This document shows, piece after piece, positions 1 to 8,419 of a stretch of DNA of 64,000 bases; the first letter of the stretch is position 1, and every line of letters begins with the position of its first letter. The DNA lies in assembly GCF_029714205.1 (NCBI RefSeq), contig NZ_CP121648.1, forward strand, positions 3,118,001-3,182,000, given 5' to 3'. The stretch is from Methylobacterium sp. CB376. Its GTDB lineage: Bacteria > Pseudomonadota > Alphaproteobacteria > Rhizobiales > Beijerinckiaceae. Both the position numbers and the translations under genes were made by a program. The notes below the pieces were generated by a model. That model had not been told where the DNA came from. It saw only the letters and a list, made by a program, of their open reading frames with translations, and ran no database searches.

Positions 1-998
1 CTGACTACCCGGGCCGGGGCCCTCACACGCTCACGGGACCTATTTACGTTGAAGGGGCAGAGCCTGGAGATGTTCTCCGCGTGCACATCAACAAGATCGT
101 GCCGCGCGCCTACGCGACCAATTTCAATCTTCCAGGCCTGTTCGGTGAGTTTCCGAAAGAATTCCCGGAAGGACAGATCAGATTCTTCTACCTCGACCTC
201 GACCGCAAGACCATGGAGTTCGCGCCAGGCATCGAGATCCCGCTCAGGCCGTTCCCGGGCACGACCGCGGTAGCCCGCGCGGAGCCTGGCCGGTACAGCT
301 CGGTGCCACCCGGCCGCTTCGCCGGGAACCTCGATATCCGCGAACTCACGGAAGGCGCGACGCTCTACATACCGGTCTTCGTCCAGGGAGCCCTGCTGTG
401 GTCCGGCGACAGCCACGCCGGTCAGGGCAATGGCGAGGTGAACCTCTGCGCCATCGAGACGGCGTTCAAGGAGTTGAACGTCACGGTCGAGGTGATCAAG
501 GGTGCGACGCTCGACTGGCCGCGCATTGAGACCCCAACGGACTGGATCACGGTCGGCTACGATCAGGATCTCAACAAGGCTCTCGACCTCCTGCGCGACC
601 AGACCACGAGATTCATCATTGAACGCGACAAGGTCTCACAGGCGCAGGCCGAGCAGTCGATGCTGGAAAATTGGAATTGCCCGATCTCTGAGGTCGTAAA
701 CGTCGTCAAGGGCACATACTGCATGCTGCCCAAGGATGGAAGGAAGCCGACGCAGCTGCCGCGAGCCGAGACGCCCGAGGTTTTCGTCACGACGGGCAGG
801 GACGCGGACCTGAACAGGGCGATGGACACGGCGTCGATGGCGATGATCAACATGCTCGTCGAGCGCAAGGAACTGTCGCGCCTGGACGCGTATGCGCTCG
901 CGAGCATGGCGATGGACTGCCGCATCGCGGCACCCCGGGATGCCGAGAAGGAGGTCAGCTGCATGGTTCCCAAGAGCCTGTGGGTGAACCAGCGCTAG
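1..998 (+). CDS. fmdA: Formamidase/acetamidase (FmdA/AmdA family), 5' end outside window
   Basis: This enzyme family hydrolyses formamide or acetamide to ammonia and the acid in the cytoplasm. The open frame enters from the left edge (codons start at position 3) and runs 331 residues, whereas the family is usually about 400 residues, so the true start lies outside the window. Visible family features are the segment GPIYVEGAEPGDVL followed by a beta-rich core, the stretch WSGDSHAGQGNGEV about one third of the way in, and the usual C-terminal region with DLNRAMDTAS. An internal GTG at 81 is only an in-frame valine and should not be taken as the start. The stop lies just before the metal transporter gene (or overlaps it by 19 bases if the earlier GTG at 980 is used), so the two could share a transcript, although no functional link is obvious. 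The family assignment is secure; the substrate is not determined. Confidence 0.9.
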   Translation, partial: DYPGRGPHTLTGPIYVEGAEPGDVLRVHINKIVPRAYATNFNLPGLFGEFPKEFPEGQIRFFYLDLDRKTMEFAPGIEIPLRPFPGTTAVARAEPGRYSSVPPGRFAGNLDIRELTEGATLYIPVFVQGALLWSGDSHAGQGNGEVNLCAIETAFKELNVTVEVIKGATLDWPRIETPTDWITVGYDQDLNKALDLLRDQTTRFIIERDKVSQAQAEQSMLENWNCPISEVVNVVKGTYCMLPKDGRKPTQLPRAETPEVFVTTGRDADLNRAMDTASMAMINMLVERKELSRLDAYALASMAMDCRIAAPRDAEKEVSCMVPKSLWVNQR

Positions 999-1012
999 CC
1001 GGCCTGGCACCA

Positions 1013-1969
1013 GTGGGCAGCGACCGGAACCTCCGGCGCTTGGGCGCGCTCGCTCTCCTGGTGCTGCCGCTTCTGCTCTGCCCCGCAGCGGTGCGTGCGG
1101 CCCAGGGCGGACCGGTGCGGGTCGTCGCGACCACGCCGGACCTGAAAAGTCTCGTCGAGGCGGTCGGCGGTGACGCTGTCGTTGCGGCGAGCCTCGTCCC
1201 ACCCGGTGCCGACCCCGAGGCTTACGAGGTGCGGCCGGGCGACCTCCTTGGGCTGCGTGGTGCCGACCTGGTCGTCCGCGTAGGCCTCGGCTACGATCAC
1301 TGGCTCGACCCGCTGCTGGCGCGCCACGCCGATCCGAAGCTCATGCGGGGCGGCGCGGGGCAGGTGGACGCCTCGGCGGGCATCCCACTCCTCGAAGTGC
1401 TGGGGAGCAGCGTGGAGGCGGGAGCCACCGGCGGCCATGCTCACGGCTTGGCGAACCCCCATTACTGGCTCGACCCCGCGAATGCCGAGACGATCACCGC
1501 CGGTATTGCGGATGGGTTGGCACGGGTCGCGCCGGGCCGAGCCGCCCTGGTCGCCGAGAACCGCGGGCGCTTTCTCGCCGGCCTCGCCCGGCGGCTCGCG
1601 TCGTGGCAGGCCCGACTGGCGCCCTACGCGGGCGCACCGGTCGTCGCCTATCACAACGACTGGCCCTACTTCGCCCGCCGCTTCCGCCTCAACGTGGTTG
1701 CCGTCGTGGAGCCGAAGGAGGGGATCGCACCGAGCCCGGCCCAACTCGCCCGAGTTGCCGGGCTGATGCGCGAGCAGGGCGTGCGCGTCGTGCTCGCGAA
1801 GCCGAACGCGCCGCGCGGGCCGGCCGAGGCCGTGGCGGCCCGAACCGGTGCCCGGGTGGTTGTGCTCGCCGGGTCGGTCGGCGAGCTATCGGGGACCGGC
1901 GACTACCTTGGGTTGTTCGAGGTCGATGTCGACGTGCTCCACGACGCGTTCGAGGCGGGTGGGCGTTGA
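1013..1969 (+). CDS. Metal ABC transporter periplasmic binding protein (ZnuA/TroA family)
   Basis: This is the periplasmic solute-binding subunit of a zinc or manganese importer. A hydrophobic export signal (ALALLVLPLLLCPAAVRA) is followed by the family pattern VVATTPDLKSLVEAVGGD. Likely metal ligands are in DPEAYEV (where many relatives have a histidine), the HAHGLANPHYWLDP stretch, AYHNDWPYF and a late aspartate region. The histidine-rich loop seen in many ZnuA proteins is very short here. I chose GTG 1013 because it places the signal peptide near the N-terminus; GTG 980 is an alternative that overlaps the formamidase stop. The permease gene starts within the stop codon region, so they are co-translated. 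No ATPase gene is adjacent. Family is clear; zinc versus manganese is not decided. Confidence 0.88.
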   Translation: MGSDRNLRRLGALALLVLPLLLCPAAVRAAQGGPVRVVATTPDLKSLVEAVGGDAVVAASLVPPGADPEAYEVRPGDLLGLRGADLVVRVGLGYDHWLDPLLARHADPKLMRGGAGQVDASAGIPLLEVLGSSVEAGATGGHAHGLANPHYWLDPANAETITAGIADGLARVAPGRAALVAENRGRFLAGLARRLASWQARLAPYAGAPVVAYHNDWPYFARRFRLNVVAVVEPKEGIAPSPAQLARVAGLMREQGVRVVLAKPNAPRGPAEAVAARTGARVVVLAGSVGELSGTGDYLGLFEVDVDVLHDAFEAGGR

Positions 1970-3366
1970 TCGCCGATCTCGCCGCCCTGCTCGCGGTGCC
2001 CCTCGCCGTGACGGCGATCTTCATCGGGGTCCACACTTACTTGGGCCTCCACGTTCTGCGCCGAAGGGTCGTGTTCGCGGATCTCGCGCTCGCGCAGCTC
2101 TCCGCGCTGGGGGCCACGCTCGCCGTGGCCCTCGGCCACGCGCCGAGCGATCTGGCCGCGTTCGCATACGCGATGCTGTTCGCGTTCTCCGGCGCGGTGG
2201 CCCTGACCGCGAGCCGTTCGGTGTCCTGGGCGGTGAGCCAAGAGGCGCTCGTCGGTGTCCTCTACGTCGCCGCCAGTGCGGCCACGGTGCTCGTCATCGA
2301 TCGCGCGCCGCAGGGGGCGGAACACGTCAAGAGGATGCTCGTCGGGACCCTGCTCGACGCGCGACCGGAGCAGCTCGCGAAGATCGTCCCGCTCTATTCG
2401 GCCGTCGCATTGCTGCACTGGGCCGCCCGGCGCCCGCTGCTCGACGCTTCGGAGAACCGACTCACCGGCGCCCGTGGCGTCCTGTGGGATTTCGTCTTCT
2501 ACGCCTCGTTCGGCGCGATCGTGACCAGCTCCGTCGCCGTCGCGGGCGTCCTGCTCGTGTTCTCGTTCCTCATCATCCCGGCCGTCACCGGGACGTTGTT
2601 CGCCGCCGACAGAATCGGCTTGGCGCTCCTCATTGGCTGGTGCGTTGGTCTGACGGCCTCACTGGGTGGCTTCGCGAGCTCGCTGGCATTCGACCTTCCG
2701 ACTGGCGCGTGCGTGGTCCTCACGCTGTTCGCCGCTCTCGGTCTCGCCGCATTGGCGCGCTTTTTGTGGATCGGTGACCCAAACGAGACGACGCAGAGGC
2801 GCGCTCGTGCACGCCAGGCATCATCGATCGGTCTGCTCTCACTCATGCTCGCGGGCAGTCTCTGGTCCTTCATCAGGCCCGGGGCCGATCAGCCGCTGCT
2901 CGCGGCCCTGAACCGGATTGGCTTGCGGCCTGAGCGCTTCATGGACGATGCCGAGGCGGCTCGCTACGCCGAAGCGGCTGCGATGGAGCGGCGGTATCGC
3001 GCCGAGGTCGAGGCCCTCTCCAACCAGGAGAGGCAATCGCGCTGGCGCGGGGCGGGCCTGACAGACGATGAGGTTCGGCGCATTGCGTCCTACCAGCAGA
3101 CCTACAACGAGATGGCTCGCGGCGAGCGCTTCGTTCAGGACCACCTTCTGGCCCGCGCCCATGCGCGGGAGCGCTGGCAGGTGTCGCTGCCGCTCGCGGT
3201 GGTCTCTGCGGCGGCATTGCTCGTCCTCGTATTCCGCACGCGCGTGATGCGTCGACCGACGCGCACGCCCTCGGACGGGGCAGGCGAACCTCTCGACGAC
3301 GCAACCCGTAAGCCGCCGCTGACCGGTTCGCTGAACGCATTCAGGTGGAGCAAGAAATCCTTGTAG
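1966..3366 (+). CDS. Metal ABC transporter permease (ZnuB family) with C-terminal extension
   Basis: This is the membrane subunit of the metal importer encoded just upstream. About the first 275 residues form a ZnuB/MntB-type permease with several hydrophobic segments (ADLAALLAVPLAVTAIFIG, VAVAGVLLVFSFLIIPAV) and the family motif VVFADLALAQLSALG. The remaining roughly 190 residues are not part of a normal permease: one hydrophobic helix (IGLLSLMLAGSLWSFI), a charged and possibly coiled segment, and a last helix (VSLPLAVVSAAALLVLVF). The most likely start is TTG 1966, which overlaps the upstream stop (TTGA) and suggests translational coupling; there is no ATG near the start of homology. The open frame upstream of 1966 is only a shadow of the binding-protein gene. 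The role of the extension is unknown. Confidence 0.85.
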   Translation: MIADLAALLAVPLAVTAIFIGVHTYLGLHVLRRRVVFADLALAQLSALGATLAVALGHAPSDLAAFAYAMLFAFSGAVALTASRSVSWAVSQEALVGVLYVAASAATVLVIDRAPQGAEHVKRMLVGTLLDARPEQLAKIVPLYSAVALLHWAARRPLLDASENRLTGARGVLWDFVFYASFGAIVTSSVAVAGVLLVFSFLIIPAVTGTLFAADRIGLALLIGWCVGLTASLGGFASSLAFDLPTGACVVLTLFAALGLAALARFLWIGDPNETTQRRARARQASSIGLLSLMLAGSLWSFIRPGADQPLLAALNRIGLRPERFMDDAEAARYAEAAAMERRYRAEVEALSNQERQSRWRGAGLTDDEVRRIASYQQTYNEMARGERFVQDHLLARAHARERWQVSLPLAVVSAAALLVLVFRTRVMRRPTRTPSDGAGEPLDDATRKPPLTGSLNAFRWSKKSL

Positions 3367-3548
3367 CAGTTCATGCTTGTCGTTTGGACCAGAGCTTGGC
3401 TGCTCGCGGCCCGTTCTACGGTTCAAATCCGCGGGGCGCGGGCCCTCAACAGGCTATTTTACTGAGTTTGAGAGCGGCAGACTGAAAGCGACGAGCGGGC
3501 AGCGGGCGTGGAGGGCCTCTGTCATACGGGATCGGCTTGATCGAAGCG

Positions 3549-3619
3549 GATCCCGGATCACGAGCCCGCGCGGCGCCTGAGCGAAGCCGACATCCGCATT
3601 GCGAAGCAATCCGTCGGAT
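3549..3619 (+). repeat. Partial copy of dispersed repeat
   Basis: This stretch carries gcgcggcgcctgagcg followed by gccgacatccgcatt, the same order as in the adjacent full copy, then diverges before the gatggcgaagcc half. It is in the same orientation as, and directly abuts, the full copy at 3620-3712. Confidence 0.65.
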
Positions 3620-3712
3620 GTCGTATCCCAAGCCCGCGCGGCGCCTGAGCGACGCCGACATCCGCATGGCCGAAAGGGGAGATGGCGAAGCCATCAACCG
3701 GATGCCGGATGA
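3620..3712 (+). repeat. Dispersed repeat, about 90 bp, full copy
   Basis: The copy contains gcgcggcgcctgagcg, gccgacatccgcatgg, gagatggcgaagccatcaac and cggatg in that order. The reverse complement of 58079-58170 has the same string of blocks with few differences, so this is a dispersed non-coding repeat rather than a gene. Confidence 0.75.
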
Positions 3713-3847
3713 GTTCCTCGGACTGCTGGCTGCGCACCATGGCCAGCAACGCAGGCTGTCGCTCGGCTGCCGCCGGGCAGTGGTGCGTGAGGGAGGACCC
3801 TCTCCGAAATCGCGCACCGCCCCGACCGCCGTCCGCCGAGGTGCATC

Positions 3848-4182
3848 TTAGTTTTCCGGAAGCCCGGCCTTACGGAGCCCTTCAACGGTGCGCCGATACT
3901 CCTCCGGGAAGATCGGATTGCGCGACCAATCAGCTTTGGCCCATTTCTGGACTGTGTATCCTGGCATAAGACGGACAAGTTGTTTGACCGCCTCCTGGGC
4001 ATCATGTTTTCTGTCGAGCCAAGCACGCGCTGCAGCAAAATCAAGATACGTTATCCAGTAGGGGCCATCCGATATAGATTGATTACACCACGAAACAGCT
4101 TGCTCCCACATGCCCTGGTCTGTGTGTAGGCGTGACAGATCCAGTATTTCCAAATGTTAGTCAACGGGTCGCGCGGGCTTAG
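3848..4182 (-). pseudogene. C-terminal remnant of a class III cyclase/TPR protein, cut by IS5
   Basis: The fragment matches the end of the intact cyclase-TPR protein at 39971-41917. Shared blocks include RLMPGYTVQKWAKA against KLMPGYTVKKWATA and the terminus TVEGLRKAGL. The homology continues upstream of the apparent ATG at 4153 but in another frame, reading SPRDPLTNIWKYWICHAYT against SPRDPAVNFWLFHMCHAFT in the intact copy, so a frameshift sits near 4128. Homology stops at the CTTAG that borders the IS5 element at 4183. The cyclase domain and most TPR repeats are missing, and no product is expected. Confidence 0.8.
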
Positions 4183-4905
4183 GGTCAGGACTCAATCAGC
4201 ACCAGAACGCGATCACGGCGGCGAGGGCGAGAGCGGAAGCGTAGTTGCGAGCCAGCTTGTCGGAGCGGGTGGCGATCCGGCGGAAGTCCTTGAGACGGCA
4301 AAAGGCAGCCTCGATGCGCCAGCGTTCCCGGTCGCGGCGCTTGTCGTGGCGCAGCCGGCGCTTGCGGGCGCGGGTGCCGGGGATGACGGGGGTGATGCCC
4401 TTCTCCCGCAGATCAGCACGCAGCCTGTCGGCGTCGTAGCCCTTGTCGGCAATCAGGCGCTGGATGGGGCCTCGGCCAGCACCGCCGGGGCCGTGCGCAC
4501 GGCGCTGGTGTTGCCCGGCGTCAGCAGGAGGACGCCAGGGCGGCCGAGCACGTCGACGAGGGCGTGGATCTTGGTCGTCTTTCCGCCGCGCGACGCGCCG
4601 ATCGCCTGCGCTGTCGCCCCCCTTTGCCGCCCTGCGCCGAGCGGTGCGCCTTGACGTAAGTCGCGTCGATAGCAGCCGCCTCACCGACCCACCCGGCCCT
4701 AGCCAGGGCGGTCAGCATCGCCGTCCAGAAACCGCGCCGCGACCATGTGTTGAAGCGGTTGTAGACCGTGGTGCGATGTCCATCCGCGGCCGGGCCGTCG
4801 CGCCAGCGGCAGCCGGAGGTGAGCACGTGCAGGATGCCGGGGATGATCCGCCGATCGTCCTCGCGCTCGGGGCCGGGCTGGTTTGTGGGCATGAACGGCA
4901 CGAGG
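4183..4905 (-). mobile_element. IS5-family element remnant (one end missing)
   Basis: One end is recognisable: ggtcaggactcaatca begins at 4183, right after a CTTAG that fits the target preference of the IS427 group. No inverted copy of that end is found near 4905 or in the following 200 bases, so the transposase 5' end and the left terminus have been lost. The element interrupts the cyclase-TPR remnant. Confidence 0.75.
4196..4901 (-). pseudogene. IS5-family transposase, two frames, N-terminus lost
   Basis: The first frame (4901 to 4521) begins in the middle of the family N-terminal region (FMPTNQPGPEREDDRRII) and carries the first DDE aspartate in AAIDATYVKAHRSAQGG. The second frame (to 4196) carries the rest, including LIADKGYDADRLR, the glutamate region RWRIEAAFCRLKDFRRIATR and the conserved end. 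Two overlapping frames are normal for IS5/IS427 transposases, which use frameshifting, but the missing first 30 or so residues make this copy unlikely to work on its own. Confidence 0.8.
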
Positions 4906-5092
4906 CCCAGACGTTCAGCCCCTTCCGGGGACGGCGGGGAACGAGGGGCGACGTGCGAAGCACGGAGCGGGCGTGGTTCACCGCCCCCGAGCCGAAGGCG
5001 AGGGTTCGAGCACGCACTCCACCGGACCCCGGAAATAGATTTCCTCTTCCGCGTTGCCGATTCGGCGACCGAAGCACCGGAGGAACAGCAAT

Positions 5093-5305
5093 ATGGACGA
5101 GGACCGCTTCAACATCGAGCTGCGCAAGTTCCTGAAGGAGGTCGGCGTGACCTCCCAGCGCGAGATCGAGCGCGTTGCACGGGAGGGTCTCGTGTCCGGC
5201 AACACGCTCAAGCTCCGAATGACGCTCACGGCCGAGAACGCCCCGCTGCAACACGTGGTCGAGCGGACGATCGCACTCGACGGCGAGACCGATCCAGCGT
5301 CGTAG
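5093..5305 (+). CDS. DUF6494 family small protein
   Basis: The predicted 70-residue protein begins MDEDRFNIELRKFLKEVGV and continues TSQREIERV, the conserved N-terminal pattern of DUF6494, a short cytoplasmic family of unknown function in Proteobacteria. ATG 5093 is chosen because ggagg lies about eight bases upstream and because family members start with this sequence; a longer frame from 5054 has no homology. Neighbours are an IS remnant and a hypothetical gene, so context gives no hint. Confidence 0.82.
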   Translation: MDEDRFNIELRKFLKEVGVTSQREIERVAREGLVSGNTLKLRMTLTAENAPLQHVVERTIALDGETDPAS

Positions 5306-5493
5306 GAGCGCCGAGCTCCTTCGCGTCGCGGCGCCCCTCAATGCGGCTCCGCGCGAGAGCAGCGCCCGATCACGTGGCCATCGGGCGCTGCTCCAGGTCT
5401 TTGATCTTTCCGCATTGTCTTCGACGAACCGGCATCCACCTCGTCGGACAATGCTCCAGCCGCTCCACCACTGGGCGCATCTCCTTAAGCTGA

Positions 5494-5736
5494 TTAGAGA
5501 TTCAAGATTGGGAGCGACTTCATGCTGCCATGCTGGTCCAGATCGATTTGGTGTTCGAGAACCTCCTCCCGGGTGAGTTCGCGCATCACGGTCGCGCTGG
5601 ATCCTGGGCCAGCAGACTCCGAGACCAAGAGCTCCGCGTCCATCTCGTCACGAGCAACCACGAGCACAGGCGCCGTTCTGGGCTCCGACGAGTGAGCTTG
5701 CTTGACAGTGACTTGCACTCCGAATGCCTTGTTCAT
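5494..5736 (-). CDS. Hypothetical protein, 80 residues
   Basis: I do not recognise this protein. It starts MNKAFGVQVTVKQAHSS, has an acidic middle (VVARDEMDAELLVSES) and no membrane segment or signal peptide. A weak purine-rich site (gaagagg) lies upstream of ATG 5736. Its composition differs from the shadow frames around it, which supports it being real, but no family or operon partner was identified. Confidence 0.5.
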   Translation of the reverse strand: MNKAFGVQVTVKQAHSSEPRTAPVLVVARDEMDAELLVSESAGPGSSATVMRELTREEVLEHQIDLDQHGSMKSLPILNL

Positions 5737-6239
5737 GTGGTAGCGCCTCTTCCCAGATCGGGCCGAAACGATCCCCGCACCCGACCGTGATCCGCGTCCG
5801 GCTCATGCCTCTTGCGGCACCAAAGGTTCCTTGACGCCGCCGTCCGTCTGCGCCCCGGGAGCCATGTCCGGGAGCGCCCATCCAGCAAGACCGCGGTTCT
5901 GATCTGACAGGAGCCGCTCGTTGCCGGACAGGCCGGCCGGAAGGCCGAGGCGAGTGCGGGCGCGCCGGAGACCGGCTGCTCACGGGCGCGTGCCCGGTTT
6001 CGAGGTTCCTCGACGACCCCGAAGCGCAGCCTGCCTGACCCGGATTCTCCCGGTCCGAGGCGGAGATGACCCGTTGCTGGCGCGTTTGATCCGCTGTCCG
6101 GACGATCGCGTCCGGACAGCGGATGACAAGCCTCGCGACCGCGCGGGGCACCTTCTCGAACCTGATCGCCGGCCGCCCAGGTTCCGCGCTCTTGCGGCCT
6201 GGAGGCCGACGACACCGGTGCTGCAATCGCTGGACTGAG
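5737..6239. other. Gene-free segment with a strong palindrome
   Basis: No convincing gene is present between the hypothetical gene and the flavoprotein remnant. The only clear structure is a perfect 16-bp inverted repeat at 6089-6124, described separately. Confidence 0.5.
6089..6124. repeat. Perfect hairpin, 16-bp stem and 4-base loop
   Basis: The arm atccgctgtccggacg (6089-6104) is followed by atcg and then its exact complement (6109-6124). There is no T-run, so it does not look like an intrinsic terminator; it may be a REP-like element or a protein-binding palindrome. Confidence 0.7.
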
Positions 6240-6372
6240 GCGCTGATCCCCTGCCCCGACGCCCGTGGCGAGATCGTCGGCGGCGTGTTCCTCAATGATT
6301 GCCCGGGCGGCCCCGGCCTGACCTCCGGGGCGGTGCTCGGCCGCCGCGCCGGCGCGGGCGCCGCCCGTGAGC
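6240..6372 (+). pseudogene. C-terminal remnant of a TcuA-like flavoprotein
   Basis: The translated stretch CPDARGEIVGGVFLNDCPGG followed by PGLTSGAVLGRRAGAGAA matches the last about 45 residues of the intact flavoprotein at 27380-28891 (CGEIVGGVFFNGYPGG then SGLTSGVVFGRRAGAGAA). The rest of the gene is absent. It stands directly beside the cytochrome c gene, as part of a rearranged second copy of the locus that also includes the tRNA-Arg block. Confidence 0.8.
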
Positions 6373-6385
6373 GGCTGATCCGCGC

Positions 6386-6952
6386 TCAGCTGCGCGACAG
6401 GAAGGCGGCGAGGACCTCGATGTCAGCCTCGCTCAGGCCCTGCGCGACCTCGTTCATCGCGGGGTCGTAGCCCGGCCGGGCGTTGCTCTTGTAGCCAGCG
6501 AGCGCCTTCAGCAGGTAATCCTCACGCTGCCCGCGGATGCGCGGGATCGCGTCCCGCCCGGCGAGGTCGGCGCCGTGGCAGGAATTGCACTGGTGGCGCC
6601 CGACGAGCGCTCGCGCCCGCTCAGCGAGGGTTGAGTCAAGCGCAGTCTCGCCTGGTGAGGGCGCCGGCAGTCTTGAGAGCTCCTCGGCAAAGGAACGGAG
6701 GTCATCGTCCGAGAGGCCGGCCGCCATCTCGTTCATGGGCGGCGCAACCCGCTGGCTCTCACGAAACTGGTAGAGCTGCGTGACGAGATAGTCGGCCGGC
6801 TGGCCGCCGAGGGAGGGCACGCCCGGCGTCTCGGAGCGCCCGCTCTCACCATGACAGCCGAGGCAGGGGGCGAGACGCTCACCCACGGGTTCAGCGAGCG
6901 CCGGGCTGGCGGTGCTCGCGAGCAGCGCAAGCGCAAATGGAAAGAGCCGCAT
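6386..6952 (-). CDS. Di-haem cytochrome c, periplasmic
   Basis: The protein has a signal peptide (MRLFPFALALLASTASPALA) followed by two c-type haem sites, CLGCH early and CNSCH in the second half, each with a downstream methionine that could serve as axial ligand (PPMNEM and PAMNEV). This is the cytochrome c4/c553-like two-domain arrangement of about 170 mature residues. ATG 6952 gives the clean signal peptide; a GTG at 7012 overlaps the upstream stop as GTGA and is a possible alternative. It lies directly downstream of the PQQ-type dehydrogenase on the same strand and is the likely electron acceptor of that enzyme. Confidence 0.88.
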   Translation of the reverse strand: MRLFPFALALLASTASPALAEPVGERLAPCLGCHGESGRSETPGVPSLGGQPADYLVTQLYQFRESQRVAPPMNEMAAGLSDDDLRSFAEELSRLPAPSPGETALDSTLAERARALVGRHQCNSCHGADLAGRDAIPRIRGQREDYLLKALAGYKSNARPGYDPAMNEVAQGLSEADIEVLAAFLSRS

Positions 6953-7008
6953 CGTCTGTCCAAGTGAGAGGGGCCTGCACGCGGGCCGACCCACGTGCAG
7001 GATCGCAG

Positions 7009-8295
7009 TCACGGCTGGTAGCTGATCCTGTAGATGGCGCCATTGTAGTCATCCGAGACCAGCAGCGCGCCATCCTGCGCCACGAGCACGTCGACAGGCC
7101 GCCCAAGGTAGCGGTTGTCCTCGATGAAGCCGGTCAGGAATGGCTCGATCGACGCGACCTTGCCGTCCGGCCCGAGCTTCACCGCCACCACGTCGCCGCC
7201 GAGTTTTTTCGTGCGGTTCCACGAGCCGTGCCGGGCCACGAAGATCGCGTTGCGGTAGGCCTCCGGGAACTGCGTGCCGGTGTAGAAGCGCAGGCCGAGC
7301 GCGGCGGTGTGCGGCCCGAGCAGGGCCGCGGGCGCGGTGAACTCGGCGCAGGAGCGTCCCCAGCCGTATTCCGGGTCCGTGAAGGTGCCCTGATGGCAGA
7401 ACGGGAAGCCGAAATGCTGTTTGCCGGGTTCGGTGAGCACGTTGAGTTCGTCCTCCGGAATGTCCTCCGAGACCCAGTCGCGGCCGTTGTCGCTGAACCA
7501 CAACTGCTTCGTCGCCGGGTTCCAGTCGAACCCGACCGTGTTGCGCACGCCGCGGGCCACCACCTCGACGCCGCTTCCGTCGAGGTTCATCCGCCGGATC
7601 TGCGCGTGGGTGTCGGGTGGCATCAGGATATTGCCGGGCGAGCCAACCGGCACGTAGAGCTTCTCGTCTGGGCCAATGGCGATGAATTTCCAGCCGTGCG
7701 CCTCGTCCTTCGGCAGGTCGTCGTAGACCAGAACGGGCTTGGGCGGCTCGTCGAGGTGCGCCTCGATGTCGTCGAAACGCCAGACCTTCGACAGTTCGGC
7801 GACGTAGAGAGCGCCCTTGTGGAAGGCGAGGCCGTTCGGCCGGTGCAGCTTCGAGGCGATGACCTTCACCTCCCGCTTCCCGTCCCGGTCACGGATGGCG
7901 TAGACCCGGTCGAGGAGCCGTGTGCCGGCGAAGACCGTGCCTTTGTCGCCCTGGCGCAGCGAGCGCGCGTTGGCGACACCGCTCGCGAAGACCTCCACTT
8001 TGAAGCCCGCCGGCACCTTGAGCCTGTCCACCGGCAGCTTCGCCGCCGGCGTCGGCAACGGCGGGCCCGCGACCGGGGCGAGCTTCGCCGCCTCCCCGGA
8101 CTCTGGGCGGCCGTAGAGGGCCGAGCCTCGATCCTGTGTGGCGGCGGGGGCCGTGGTGTTTACAGGAGCGGTGGGCGCACTGCCGGGGGTTGGGGCTCCG
8201 CTCGGCTGCTGTTGCGCGGAAGCACCGTGCAGCGCAGCGACGAGCGCAGCGCCCACGAGCGTCGCACGCAGGCCGCGCGATCGATTGATCGGCAT
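7009..8295 (-). CDS. PQQ-dependent sugar dehydrogenase-like protein (sorbosone dehydrogenase family)
   Basis: The protein has a signal peptide (RATLVGAALVAALHGASA), a proline/alanine-rich linker of about 60 residues, then a six-bladed beta-propeller of the soluble glucose/L-sorbosone dehydrogenase type. Typical propeller motifs are visible: LHRPNGLAFHKGALYVAE, GWKFIAIGPDEKLYV, RGVRNTVGFDW, WFSDNGRDW and FVARHGSWNR. It would oxidise a sugar or aldehyde in the periplasm with PQQ as cofactor. ATG 8295 has a strong gggaggag site directly upstream; the longer frame to 8355 is not needed. The cytochrome c gene follows 57 bases downstream, giving a plausible two-gene respiratory unit. The substrate cannot be deduced. 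Confidence 0.87.
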   Translation of the reverse strand: MPINRSRGLRATLVGAALVAALHGASAQQQPSGAPTPGSAPTAPVNTTAPAATQDRGSALYGRPESGEAAKLAPVAGPPLPTPAAKLPVDRLKVPAGFKVEVFASGVANARSLRQGDKGTVFAGTRLLDRVYAIRDRDGKREVKVIASKLHRPNGLAFHKGALYVAELSKVWRFDDIEAHLDEPPKPVLVYDDLPKDEAHGWKFIAIGPDEKLYVPVGSPGNILMPPDTHAQIRRMNLDGSGVEVVARGVRNTVGFDWNPATKQLWFSDNGRDWVSEDIPEDELNVLTEPGKQHFGFPFCHQGTFTDPEYGWGRSCAEFTAPAALLGPHTAALGLRFYTGTQFPEAYRNAIFVARHGSWNRTKKLGGDVVAVKLGPDGKVASIEPFLTGFIEDNRYLGRPVDVLVAQDGALLVSDDYNGAIYRISYQP

Positions 8296-8419
8296 CTCTC
8301 CTCCCTGATGTTCGATACCGCCGAGGCGCGGCTTGCGGGTGGTTGTAGTGCGCAAGCGCCCGCTGTCATGGGGCTGTCATGGGGGAGTGTGACGGCGCGC
8401 AGGGACGAGGCTCCGGCAC

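Larger units (their letters stand above)
3367..3847. other. Gene-free segment with dispersed repeat copies
   Basis: No credible gene is visible between the permease gene and the cyclase remnant. The segment holds two tandem copies, one partial and one full, of a repeat that recurs near 58.1 kb (listed separately). The rest shows nothing recognisable. Confidence 0.6.

Noticed and set aside
3400..3450. T-arm-like sequence ggttcaaatcc after the permease gene
   Set aside because: No matching stem or other tRNA arms surround it; it is a chance match.
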